9,216 nt of DNA from Prevotellamassilia sp. (GCA_018383375.1 JAHAWW010000268.1:1-9216); one strand, 5' to 3'. Shown: positions 1 through 6,820, counted from the stretch's first letter. Numbers and translations: made by a program. Notes: generated by a model not told the origin, from the letters alone.

Positions 1-905
1 GGTAGCATCCAAGCCAGTTCTTGAAGAGCACCATAGGGGCACACCCAATTGCAATAATAATGTCGACGGCCCAGAATGGGCATGGCGATGGCTACAAGTA
101 GGACAATGACCAGCGGCAAGTAGAGCAACGGGTTGAGTCCGTGACTAATCCAGCCTCTGAGCAACGACACCGAAAGCGTCTGTCCGGCCCAGAAGCCTAA
201 GACACCGACATTGAGCAACAAGACAGCTATGCGCACGGCCTTGCCACGTTTGTTTGACCAAGCCGCCATAGCGCTGAGCGACAGAGCCACAACGACCACC
301 ACCGTCAGTCCCCAGCGAATCGGATGCGTGTCTTGGTTGGCCGAGAATGTTTCAGAGCGTGCAGCCAGAGTGAGGCGCAGGGTCTCTTTGATGCCGTTGC
401 TCGACATTGTGGCACCGCTCATAGCGTCGAGTTTGGAGGGATGAATTTGGTTGAAGGTCTTGCCTACCACCTGCTGAAACAGATGCTCTTCGGCTTCGGC
501 ATAATAGTCTGGCGTCTCTGCATTTTCGGCGGAGGTCAGTGCCTTGAGTGTATCGGCGGCGAAGAGCAGATAGAGCGGAGTGGCACCGGCAAATCCAGTC
601 ACCTTTGCGGCATAGGGCTGCGTGGCCACGAGCAGTCCGATTTTGTCGCCGTCGGCCGATTTTACCAGCCACGAGGCCGAGTCGTTGGGTTGCAGACTGA
701 CGTCTTCAGGCAGTCCCAAGCGGCTGATGGTCTCTTTGTCGGGCAGGAGGGAGCGGTCGGTGAGGTGAGCGGATTGAGGTCCTGTGCCGATTTCCATGCC
801 GAGCAGTTGTCCCGTCCATACGACGGTGCCTGCCAGCAGCAGGAAAACGATGAGCAGGGATATGGCGTGTTCGAGCAGATTGATGAGTTTGTTCGTTGGG
901 AGCAT
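1..905 (-). CDS. FMN-binding / 4Fe-4S membrane redox protein (NosR/NqrC-like), C-terminus beyond window
   Basis: Probably a membrane electron-transfer protein carrying a covalently bound FMN outside the cytoplasm and iron-sulfur clusters. Translating the minus strand from the ATG at 905 gives 301 open codons to the window edge. A hydrophobic segment lies at about residues 9-33. An extracytoplasmic FMN_bind-type domain follows, with the motif D160-A-M-S-G-A-T166; this fits the ApbE flavin-transferase consensus Dxx(S/T)GAT, making T166 the expected FMN attachment site. Three further hydrophobic segments lie at about 197-215, 224-246 and 258-280. Then comes C285-N-W-V-C289-P, the beginning of a polyferredoxin-type Cys cluster as in the NosR/NapH group. 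The gene starts 42 bp after aroB and may be cotranscribed with it. No Shine-Dalgarno is evident. The electron donor and acceptor are unknown, and further 4Fe-4S motifs are expected past the edge. Family-level assignment is firm; the role is inferred. Confidence 0.85.
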   Translation of the reverse strand, partial: MLPTNKLINLLEHAISLLIVFLLLAGTVVWTGQLLGMEIGTGPQSAHLTDRSLLPDKETISRLGLPEDVSLQPNDSASWLVKSADGDKIGLLVATQPYAAKVTGFAGATPLYLLFAADTLKALTSAENAETPDYYAEAEEHLFQQVVGKTFNQIHPSKLDAMSGATMSSNGIKETLRLTLAARSETFSANQDTHPIRWGLTVVVVVALSLSAMAAWSNKRGKAVRIAVLLLNVGVLGFWAGQTLSVSLLRGWISHGLNPLLYLPLVIVLLVAIAMPILGRRHYYCNWVCPYGALQELAWML

Positions 906-947
906 AGAGCGGTTGTGCGGATGAGATGTGGGAGGAGGAGAGTCTGG

Positions 948-1994
948 TTAGGCCTCACGCAGGAAGTCGAAAGCCTCATAGACGTCTTTTTGTGTGGCGT
1001 GGCAGTCGAGGGCTATGTTGCCCACACCGTTGAGCAGGGTGAAGTTGATTACGCCCGCTTGGTTTTTCTTGTCGTGGCGCATCAATTCGTACAGGTGGTC
1101 GTAGGTTTTGCAATCGAAGGCAAATGTGCCGTAATAGTCGCGGATAAATCTGACGCATTGGCGCATGATGTTTTCTGGGAATTGGCGCAACGCGCAACTC
1201 AGATAGAGTTCGCACACCAGTCCCCAGGCCACGGCATACCCGTGCAACACGGCCCTGTCTTGTTCAAGAGCCAGACTCTCGAGGGCGTGGCCGAAGGTGT
1301 GTCCGAGGTTGAGCGCTTTGCGCAGACCGTGTTCGTGTGGGTCGGCTTTGACAATTTCTTCTTTCACCTTGATGCTTTCGGCCACCATTGTTTGCAGTCG
1401 CGGCAGGTCGGGGTTGTTCAAGTCGAAGTCGAGATGTCGGCCGAGCAGGTCTTGGCCGCTGAGCAGGGCGTGCTTGAGCATTTCGGCGTAGCCAGAGCGA
1501 ATGTTTTCGCTGTCGAGCGTATGGAGAAATTGCGTATTGATAATTACGGCTTCGCTCTCGTTGAACGCGCCGATTTCGTTTTTCAGTCCGTCGAAGTTAA
1601 TGCCGGTTTTGCCGCCCACGGCAGCGTCGACCATGGCCAATAGGGTGGTGGGGATGTTGATGAAACGAATGCCGCGCTTGAAGGTGGAAGCGGCAAATCC
1701 GCCCAAGTCGGTCACCATACCGCCGCCGAGGCAAATCATCATGCTGTGGCGCGAACCGCCTTGGCGGCCAAGTTGTTGCCACACGGCTGCCAGTGTGTCG
1801 AGCGTTTTATGGGTATCGGTGGCACCGATGACGATGTGGGTGGCATCCTCAAGCGCCTTGCACCCCTTGAGCAAGGGCAAACATTTCTCGTGAGTAGTGG
1901 TGTCGGTGAGCACAAAGAGTTTGTCGGCCTTTGCTTCACAGAGCGCAGTGACCTCGCCGCTGAGTGCGGTCGACAAGATGATTTGTTGAGCCAT
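948..1994 (-). CDS. aroB: 3-dehydroquinate synthase AroB
   Basis: Catalyses the second step of the shikimate pathway, converting DAHP to 3-dehydroquinate with NAD+ and a divalent metal, in the cytoplasm. The 348-residue product is close to the usual family length. Visible family motifs are the nucleotide-binding GGGMVTDLGGF at about 90-100, the active-site stretch VGGKTGIN at about 126-133, SGYAEMLKHA around the metal-ligand Glu171, GHTFGHA with His232 and His236, and LHGYAVAWG with His251. Together these give the Glu/His/His metal site of the family. The HGYAVAWG version, in place of the common HGExVA, looks to me like a Bacteroidota variant. The start codon lies 5 bp after the thioesterase stop, so the two genes are almost certainly cotranscribed. 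No frameshift or missing key residue is seen. Confidence 0.97.
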   Translation of the reverse strand: MAQQIILSTALSGEVTALCEAKADKLFVLTDTTTHEKCLPLLKGCKALEDATHIVIGATDTHKTLDTLAAVWQQLGRQGGSRHSMMICLGGGMVTDLGGFAASTFKRGIRFINIPTTLLAMVDAAVGGKTGINFDGLKNEIGAFNESEAVIINTQFLHTLDSENIRSGYAEMLKHALLSGQDLLGRHLDFDLNNPDLPRLQTMVAESIKVKEEIVKADPHEHGLRKALNLGHTFGHALESLALEQDRAVLHGYAVAWGLVCELYLSCALRQFPENIMRQCVRFIRDYYGTFAFDCKTYDHLYELMRHDKKNQAGVINFTLLNGVGNIALDCHATQKDVYEAFDFLREA

Positions 1995-1999
1995 GGTGT

Positions 2000-2455
2000 T
2001 TAGTCTTTTTCGTAGTTGATGATGGCCTGACGATAGGCATCGGGGATGTCGGCCGAGGTTTGTGTTTTAAGCGAGAAGCAAACCATCACCGTGGCGCACT
2101 GACACACCACGTTGCCGGTCTTCTCATTGATGGCGCGCTGTTCGAGCGTAAAACTTTTCTGTCCCAAATGTGAGATGCGGGTTTCCACCACTATGGGGTC
2201 TCCATAGAAGATGGGTGTAAAGAAGTCGGCGTTAATGTTGGCCACCACCGGCACGACGTCGGCGTTGCGATAGTTCACTTTGAGCACCTTCACGAGGTAG
2301 TCTTCTTTGCCCAAATCATAAAAGGCGAAATAAGCGTTGTTGTTGACGTGGCCGTAACGGTCTACGTCGTTGAAGCGTAACTGTATGGGCAGACGGTGGC
2401 GGAAATGTTTCGGTTCGTCGGCCACGTTGGGTTTGGGTTTGCCGTGGGTTTCCAT
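2000..2455 (-). CDS. Acyl-CoA thioesterase, 4HBT (YbgC/FadM-like) hotdog fold
   Basis: Predicted to hydrolyse acyl-CoA thioesters in the cytoplasm. The 151-residue length is normal for a single hotdog domain. The N-terminal catalytic region reads FNDVDRYGHVNNNAY (about residues 28-42). This matches the D-x-D-x-x-G-H-V-N-N signature of 4-hydroxybenzoyl-CoA thioesterase-type enzymes, with D32 in the position of the catalytic aspartate. Beta-strand-like segments follow (VVANINADFFTPIFYGDPI, TLEQRAIN, CATVMVCF). The first 17 residues are charged and precede the fold, so a slightly later start is possible, but no better start codon is obvious. The stop lies 5 bp before aroB. A 129-bp gap containing a large hairpin separates it from the upstream lipoprotein gene. 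The substrate cannot be read from the sequence, and the link to aroB may be only one of cotranscription. Confidence 0.88.
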   Translation of the reverse strand: METHGKPKPNVADEPKHFRHRLPIQLRFNDVDRYGHVNNNAYFAFYDLGKEDYLVKVLKVNYRNADVVPVVANINADFFTPIFYGDPIVVETRISHLGQKSFTLEQRAINEKTGNVVCQCATVMVCFSLKTQTSADIPDAYRQAIINYEKD

Positions 2456-2497
2456 GTTGTTGGAGGTGGAAAGATGAAAGATGCGGTTAAACTTATT

Positions 2498-2542
2498 GAC
2501 CCGACAAAAGTGTCCACGTGTCGGTGGGCATTTTGTCGGGTC
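2498..2542. terminator. Large inverted repeat / hairpin between lipoprotein and thioesterase genes
   Basis: GACCCGACAAAA (2498-2509) is the exact reverse complement of TTTTGTCGGGTC (2531-2542). Inside it, TGTCCAC (2511-2517) pairs with GTGGGCA (2524-2530), with one G-U wobble on the plus strand; the same position is a C-A mismatch on the minus strand. The apical loop is GTGTCG. It begins 43 nt after the lipoprotein stop, so it could end or protect the ilvE-lipoprotein transcript. There is no long U tract immediately after the stem on either strand, so it is not a textbook intrinsic terminator. A 3'-end-protecting or protein-binding palindrome is also possible. Confidence 0.6.
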
Positions 2543-2584
2543 GGATAAATGGGTTGTTGCCGATGTTGATTGGCTCAGGCCATA

Positions 2585-3466
2585 TTATTTGTTCATCGAC
2601 ATTGTGCCGGAGCCTACCATCTGACCATCGACAAAGATGTAGGCCGAGTAGTTGCCGGCACTGAGGTATTCAGAGACGGCCACGTAGACGGTGACATGTT
2701 GCTCCTCGCCCGTGTATTCAATGGTGCGGGCGGCAGAATAGTCGATGTTTTTGTTTTCGTAGTGGAAAGTTCCGCTGCGTCCCACCACGTCGTTTGTCGG
2801 TTTGAGCAGGCGGACGTAGACCGTGCGGTTGCCGGTCTTGGCCGTGACGTTGCGGGTGATGGTGAAGTTGATGGCAAATTTGGCCACGTCTTTGCTGCGT
2901 TTGGCAGCTTTGCCGTTGTTTTTGAGTGCACTGATGCTGATGCCGGTGGCGTTGAGTTGTGAAGCCACGGCCACTTGGTCAGAGAGTTGGCTGTTGCGCT
3001 CGTTCACCTGACGGTTTTCTTGTCGGGTGCGCTCAGCTTCGGCACGTGCCTCGTCGCGTTCGGTGGTGAGCGTGGCGTTGATTTGCTGGAGCGAGTCTAC
3101 TTGGCGCACGTAGTCTCTCAAGACGGCACGCACGGTCTCCAATTCTTTTTTGAGTCGGAGGATTTCTGCGGCGCTTGTGGTCTTGAGGTTTTTCAACTCT
3201 TTGAGCAATTGTTCGGCTCGGCGTTGTTCGGCGTCGAGGCGGGCCACAAGTGAGTCGTCCTTGATGTCTTTTTTCATTTCGCCATATTGGGCTGCAAAGT
3301 CGGCATATTGGTTTTCCATTTCTTTGCGGTCCATCTCGGCCAACTGGCGAAGCTCTTCAAGTTCCTTGTCTTTGTCGCTTTCGCTCGACGAGCCACACCC
3401 GGCCAGTCCGGCAGCGGCCGTGAGGCTGATGAAGGCAATGATAAATCGGAGAGTCAGTTTTTTCAT
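2585..3466 (-). CDS. Coiled-coil lipoprotein of unknown function
   Basis: Function not recognised. The 293-residue product starts MKKLTLRF and has a hydrophobic signal (about 8-20) ending in the lipobox LAGC, so Cys24 should be lipidated. A short Ser/Asp/Glu-rich tether (GSSSESDKD) follows; acidic residues right after the Cys can favour surface export of lipoproteins in Bacteroidota, which is only a hint here. Residues about 33-170 are rich in Glu, Lys, Arg, Gln and Leu with heptad-like spacing, indicating a long coiled coil. Residues about 175-293 look like a compact beta-rich domain (for example FAINFTITRNVTAK, TVYVRLLKP, VTVYVAVSEYLSAG), possibly an Ig-like sandwich. The gene starts 21 bp after ilvE and is probably cotranscribed with it, with no obvious functional connection. 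A cell-envelope structural or scaffold role is inference. SMC-like labels sometimes given to such coiled coils would be misleading. Confidence 0.85.
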   Translation of the reverse strand: MKKLTLRFIIAFISLTAAAGLAGCGSSSESDKDKELEELRQLAEMDRKEMENQYADFAAQYGEMKKDIKDDSLVARLDAEQRRAEQLLKELKNLKTTSAAEILRLKKELETVRAVLRDYVRQVDSLQQINATLTTERDEARAEAERTRQENRQVNERNSQLSDQVAVASQLNATGISISALKNNGKAAKRSKDVAKFAINFTITRNVTAKTGNRTVYVRLLKPTNDVVGRSGTFHYENKNIDYSAARTIEYTGEEQHVTVYVAVSEYLSAGNYSAYIFVDGQMVGSGTMSMNK

Positions 3467-3487
3467 TGTCGTAAGGTGTGATGCGGT

Positions 3488-4510
3488 TTAGTCCATGACG
3501 GTAATCCAGCCGTGCACGTCGGGTTCGATGCCATACTGGATGTTGCGAAGTTTGTGATAGAGTTTCTCAGAGATTGGTCCGGGTTTGCCGTCTTTGGCAA
3601 TGACATAGCTCTTGTGGTTTTCCATATCGTCGATGCGGCCGATGGGACTGATGACGGCTGCTGTTCCGCAGGCGCCGGCTTCTTCAAATGTGGCAAGCTC
3701 CTCTTCGGGGATTTGGCGGCATTCCACGGTCATGCCCAAGTCTTTGGCCAGTTGCTGAAGGCTCTTGTTGGTGATGGAGGGCAGGATAGACGTCGATTTC
3801 GGCGTGATGTATTTGCCATCTTTGATGCCGAAGAAGTTGGCTGCGCCACACTCATCAATGTATTTCTTCTCTTTGGCGTCGAGATAAAACTCGCAAGAGT
3901 AGCCGGCATCGTGGGCCATCTTGTTGGCGCGCAGACTGGCGGCGTAGTTTCCGCCCACCTTATATATGCCTGTGCCGAGCGGCGCTGCGCGGTCAAATTC
4001 ACGGATGATGACGTAATTGGTCGTTGCGAAACCGCCTTTGAAGTAGGGGCCTACGGGAGTGACGAAGATGAGGAAAAGATATTCGTCGGCGGGGTGAACA
4101 CCCACTTGGGCACCGGTGCCAATGAGCAAAGGGCGCAGATAGAGGGCAGCACCGCTCTCGTAGGGCGGAATGAAACGCTCGTTGAGTTTCACCACTTTCT
4201 TGGCCATCTCAATGAACAGTTCGGTGGGTATCTCGGGCATCAAAATGCCGCGGCAAGTGCTCTGCAGGCGCTCGGCATTGTCTTTGAGGCGGAAAATACG
4301 GATTTTGCCGTCGGGGCATCTGAAGGCTTTCTGACCCTCAAAGGCTTCCTGGCCATAGTGAAGGCAGGTGGCGGCCATATGAATATTGATGGTGTCTGAC
4401 GAACAGACTTCGATTTCTCCCCATTTACCGTTGCGATAGGTGCAACGCACGTTGTAGTCGGTGGGCATATAGCCAAATGAAAGGTTGGCCCAGTCAATGT
4501 TGTTTTCCAT
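3488..4510 (-). CDS. ilvE: Branched-chain amino acid aminotransferase IlvE (large, class IV PLP)
   Basis: Transfers amino groups between glutamate and the 2-oxo acids of leucine, isoleucine and valine, in the last biosynthetic or first catabolic step, in the cytoplasm with pyridoxal phosphate. At 340 residues it matches the large (eukaryote-like) BCAT subgroup rather than the ~300-residue E. coli type. Motifs seen are HYGQEAFEGQKAF (about 51-63), LYLRPLLIGTG (124-133), GIYKVGGNYAASL with the Schiff-base lysine K184, YIDECGAANFFGI (217-229), and CGTAAVISPIG (281-291), which contributes to phosphate binding. It is the first gene after a ~590-bp intergenic region, with a TAnnTTTG promoter-like box about 70 bp upstream. 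The coiled-coil lipoprotein gene follows 21 bp downstream. All expected catalytic residues are present. Confidence 0.96.
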   Translation of the reverse strand: MENNIDWANLSFGYMPTDYNVRCTYRNGKWGEIEVCSSDTINIHMAATCLHYGQEAFEGQKAFRCPDGKIRIFRLKDNAERLQSTCRGILMPEIPTELFIEMAKKVVKLNERFIPPYESGAALYLRPLLIGTGAQVGVHPADEYLFLIFVTPVGPYFKGGFATTNYVIIREFDRAAPLGTGIYKVGGNYAASLRANKMAHDAGYSCEFYLDAKEKKYIDECGAANFFGIKDGKYITPKSTSILPSITNKSLQQLAKDLGMTVECRQIPEEELATFEEAGACGTAAVISPIGRIDDMENHKSYVIAKDGKPGPISEKLYHKLRNIQYGIEPDVHGWITVMD

Positions 4511-4577
4511 TATCTGAATGTTTTGTTGTTTAGCTTGAAAGGTGACAGCAATGCTTTCGAATTGCTTATAATCTCTG

Positions 4578-4613
4578 CAAATTTACGCATAATCATTGGA
4601 AATCTCAGTCAAA
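4578..4613 (-). promoter_or_regulatory. Putative ilvE promoter (Bacteroidota TAnnTTTG type)
   Basis: On the minus strand TAAATTTG (4585-4578) matches the Bacteroidota -7 consensus TAnnTTTG exactly. An upstream TTTG (4613-4610) could be the -33 box, but the spacing is 24 bp, longer than the roughly 19-21 bp usually quoted. Transcription would start near 4572, giving an ilvE leader of about 60 nt. The -7 match and its position are seen; activity is inferred. Confidence 0.5.
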
Positions 4614-4813
4614 AAGTGATAAATATGCGTTTGCCCGCTTTTGTGCAGACGTTTTGTGGCGGCCGAGGTGTGCCCTGCCGAGCTGGGCTTTGTTCAAATG
4701 GGAGGGTTGACGTGACGGCTCAAGTCGTTTTTTTCTCAAATTATTTTTCTGAGACTTCCGAAGGCTGAAAAAAATGTCGGCAATAGGGCTTGAAAAGGTA
4801 AATAATCACCCCG

Positions 4814-4897
4814 AAACGATTTGTCATTGACCCAAAAGTTCCTGTCAGTAACCCGGTTTTTGCTGTCCTTATGCCGATTTTTCTTGTTCTTATGCCC
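4814..4897 (-). repeat. Four degenerate 21-bp tandem repeat units
   Basis: Read on the minus strand, units begin at 4897, 4876, 4855 and 4834, each 21 bp. They share GG near the start and an ACA core at positions 11-13 (GGCATAAGAACA, GGCATAAGGACA, GGGTTACTGACA, GGGTCAATGACA). By hand count the first two units agree at 16 of 21 positions, the second and third at 12, and the third and fourth at 13. A possible fifth, badly decayed unit follows (4813-4793). The array lies between a terminator and the ilvE promoter. No function is known to me. Confidence 0.6.
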
Positions 4898-4914
4898 ATA
4901 ACACTCTGAAAATG

Positions 4915-4942
4915 AAAAAAGAGAAACCGAAGGGGTTCCTCT
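4915..4942 (-). terminator. Intrinsic terminator just downstream of a promoter-like box
   Basis: On the minus strand AGAGGAACC (4942-4934) pairs with GGTTTCTCT (4928-4920) as nine pairs including one G-U, around the loop CCTTC. An uninterrupted run of T follows through 4915. This is a textbook intrinsic terminator. It lies well beyond the terminator that already closes the dehydrogenase gene, so it either catches read-through or ends a very short transcript started from the box at 4958-4965. Confidence 0.75.
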
Positions 4943-4957
4943 TCTTCTCTCTTGCCT

Positions 4958-4965
4958 CAAAGATA
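4958..4965 (-). promoter_or_regulatory. Promoter-like -7 box TATCTTTG
   Basis: TATCTTTG on the minus strand fits the Bacteroidota TAnnTTTG box exactly. The nearest TTTG upstream (4995-4992) is 26 bp away, too far for the usual spacing, though the intervening stretch is T-rich. A start near 4950 would run into the terminator at 4942-4915 after only about 35 nt. Confidence 0.35.
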
Positions 4966-5039
4966 AGGCTGTTTGTTTAAAAAGAAAAAGACAAAACCGC
5001 CACGCTATCAGAGACCTCAGCCCATAGGCCTCGAGACGC

Positions 5040-5073
5040 AAAAATCCCGAGCCGAACGACGACCCGGGATTTT
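5040..5073 (-). terminator. Intrinsic terminator of the etfB-etfA-acyl-CoA dehydrogenase unit
   Basis: On the minus strand AAAATCCCG (5073-5065) pairs perfectly with CGGGATTTT (5049-5041) around a 15-nt loop, and the T run extends to 5040. It lies about 32 nt after the dehydrogenase stop. The A-tract before and T-tract after the stem are nearly symmetrical, so it could also act on the plus strand, although no plus-strand gene approaches it. Confidence 0.85.
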
Positions 5074-5087
5074 CTTATGGCGGCTGT

Positions 5088-5101
5088 CACGCCGAAGCGT
5101 G
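5088..5101 (-). terminator. UUCG-tetraloop hairpin just after the dehydrogenase stop
   Basis: CACGC (5101-5097), loop TTCG, GCGTG (5092-5088) on the minus strand form a five-pair hairpin with the very stable C(UUCG)G tetraloop, three bases after the TGA stop. There is no T run, so it is probably a 3'-end stability or pausing element working with the terminator that follows. Confidence 0.5.
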
Positions 5102-5104
5102 CGG

Positions 5105-6814
5105 TCAGGCCTGAGCGTAATCGGCCACGTCGGCCGGCGTCAGGGAGGTGATGAAGCTGTAGTGCTTAGCCACGTCGGCTTCGGCATGGCGGGCATAGAC
5201 TTTCACACTCTTGCCAAAGAGTTCGGCGTTGGCCGTGGCGTTGTGGAGCAAGAGGTGAAGCATAATGATGTCGGCAGCCATTTCGACGAGGTGGCGCGCA
5301 CAGAGATCGTGGTAGTTTTGGTCGGCAGCCTCTTTGACGCGTGCCACAGCCTCCTCAAACTTGTTGGCCATCTCTACGGCCTTGTCGCTGATGGCGGCAT
5401 AGTCGGCGCTGACTTCAGCACCTTCAAATTCGCGCATCTGAGCCAGATAAGCGCCGTTGGTGACGTAGCGGATGGCGGCTACGACCTGAAGCTGCGTGGT
5501 GCCTTCATAGATAGAGGTGATGCGGGCGTCGCGATAGTAGCGCTGGATGGGGTAGTCCATCATAAAGCCCGAACCGCCGTGTATCTGAATGGCATCGTAA
5601 GTGTTTTGGTTGCAATATTCAGAGTTCATACCCTTGGCCAGCGGTGTGAGCGAGTCGGCCAGTTTGGCATAGAGTTTCTGCTCTTTGCGCTCCTCGGGGG
5701 TGAGTTTGCGTTCGCGTGCGATGTCGTCGAGGGCTTTGTAGATGTCGACGTAGCGGGCGCACTGATAGAGCAGGGCGCGGCCTGCATCGAGTTTGGCCTT
5801 CATCGTGGCGAGCATATCCTGTACGGCGGGGAACTCAATGATAGCTTTGCCAAACTGTTCGCGGTCGCGGGCATAAGCCAGACCTTCGTTGTAGGCAGCT
5901 TGTGAGATGCCCACGCTCTGAGCGGCAATGCCCAAACGCGCACCATTCATCAAGGCCATCACATATTTAATCAGACCCAGTTTGCGCTCACCAACCAGTT
6001 CGGCTTTGGCGTTTTTGTAGACCAGTTCGCAGGTGGGCGAACCGTGTATGCCCAACTTGTTTTCGATGCGGCGCACGTTGACTCCGCCGTCGCGCTTGTC
6101 ATAAATAAACATAGAGAGGCCGCGTCCGTCGGTGGTGCCTTCTTCAGAGCGTGCCAAAACGAGATGGAGCTCGGCGTCGCCATTGGTGATGAAGCGTTTC
6201 ACGCCGTTGAGTCGCCAGCAATTTTCGGCTTCGTCGAACGTGGCTTTGAGCATTACGCTCTGCAGGTCGCTGCCTGCGTCGGGCTCGGTGAGGTCCATCG
6301 ACATGGTTTCGCCCTCGCAGATGCGTGGGATGAAGCGGCTGTGTTGGTCTTCGTCGCCAAACTCATAAAGCGTCTCAATACAGTCTTGAAGACTCCAGAT
6401 GTTGCCAAAACCGGCATCGCTTGCAGCCACCAGCTCGGCACACATCGTGTAGGGCGTGATGGGGAAATTGAGACCGCCATAGCGGCGCGGCATGGTCATT
6501 CCATTGAGGCCGGCCTTAACCATCGCGTCGAGGTTACGGGCTGTGCCTGATGCATAATTCACGCGGTCGCCCACATGGTGGGGTCCCTCGAGGTCCACAC
6601 CTTCGGCGTTGTCGGCAATGGTATTGCCGGCCAGTTCGCCGGTGATGTCGAGCACGCGGTCAAAGTTGTCCATGGCATCGTCAAAGTCGAGCGGTGCGTA
6701 GTCGTAAGCGTCTTTGTCGCGGAAGTCGCGCTCTTTGAGTTCCACGATGCGCTTCATGAGCGGATGGTTAAGTTCAAACCTCAGCTCGGGGTGGTCTGTA
6801 TAATTGTTGGCCAT
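5105..6814 (-). CDS. Long-form acyl-CoA dehydrogenase (DmdC-like architecture)
   Basis: FAD-dependent acyl-CoA dehydrogenase, expected to interconvert an acyl-CoA and its 2,3-enoyl-CoA and exchange electrons with the adjacent EtfAB. The 569 residues far exceed the usual ~380. An alpha-helical N-terminal part (1-165) is followed by the FAD/acyl motif MDLTEPDAGSD (173-183), KRFITNG (206-212), KLGIHGSPTCEL (253-264) and YARDREQFGKAI (314-325). A charged insert lies at about 358-386. Then come IHGGSGF (411-417) and RDARITSIYEGTTQLQ, in which E437 is the expected catalytic base. A helical extension (about 460-569) has no counterpart in short family members and resembles the C-terminal domain of DmdC-type enzymes. 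The start lies 6 bp after the etfA stop. The substrate cannot be read from sequence; a short-chain, branched-chain or methylthio acyl-CoA are all possible. Family assignment is firm. Confidence 0.93.
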   Translation of the reverse strand: MANNYTDHPELRFELNHPLMKRIVELKERDFRDKDAYDYAPLDFDDAMDNFDRVLDITGELAGNTIADNAEGVDLEGPHHVGDRVNYASGTARNLDAMVKAGLNGMTMPRRYGGLNFPITPYTMCAELVAASDAGFGNIWSLQDCIETLYEFGDEDQHSRFIPRICEGETMSMDLTEPDAGSDLQSVMLKATFDEAENCWRLNGVKRFITNGDAELHLVLARSEEGTTDGRGLSMFIYDKRDGGVNVRRIENKLGIHGSPTCELVYKNAKAELVGERKLGLIKYVMALMNGARLGIAAQSVGISQAAYNEGLAYARDREQFGKAIIEFPAVQDMLATMKAKLDAGRALLYQCARYVDIYKALDDIARERKLTPEERKEQKLYAKLADSLTPLAKGMNSEYCNQNTYDAIQIHGGSGFMMDYPIQRYYRDARITSIYEGTTQLQVVAAIRYVTNGAYLAQMREFEGAEVSADYAAISDKAVEMANKFEEAVARVKEAADQNYHDLCARHLVEMAADIIMLHLLLHNATANAELFGKSVKVYARHAEADVAKHYSFITSLTPADVADYAQA

Positions 6815-6820
6815 TGTCGT

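Larger units (their letters stand above)
4511..5104. other. Gene-free intergenic region upstream of ilvE
   Basis: About 590 bp without a credible protein gene. Reading on the minus strand from the dehydrogenase stop it holds a UUCG hairpin, an intrinsic terminator (5040-5073), a promoter-like box (4958-4965), a second intrinsic terminator (4915-4942), four degenerate 21-bp tandem units (4814-4897), an A/T-rich stretch near 4734-4780, and a promoter-like element (4578-4613) before ilvE. Between about 4620 and 4730 I see no recognisable structure. Confidence 0.7.

Noticed and set aside
324..1643. 439-codon open frame on the plus strand
   Set aside because: It lies antisense to aroB and the start of the FMN-binding gene, both with clear family motifs. 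Its translation shows no domain, and long antisense frames are common opposite genes with this codon use.
2495..4833. The octamer ATTGACCC occurs in both the 2498-2542 hairpin region and the 21-bp repeats (2495-2502 and 4826-4833)
   Set aside because: A single shared 8-mer over two strands of 9 kb is not far from chance, and the surrounding bases do not align.
4736..5041. 101-codon minus-strand open frame between the dehydrogenase gene and ilvE
   Set aside because: It begins inside one intrinsic terminator and crosses a second. Its seven-residue periodic pattern comes from the 21-bp tandem repeats, with no sign of selection as a protein.
4973..5905. 310-codon plus-strand open frame
   Set aside because: It runs through the terminator region and antisense to the acyl-CoA dehydrogenase. 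The translation has no recognisable motif.
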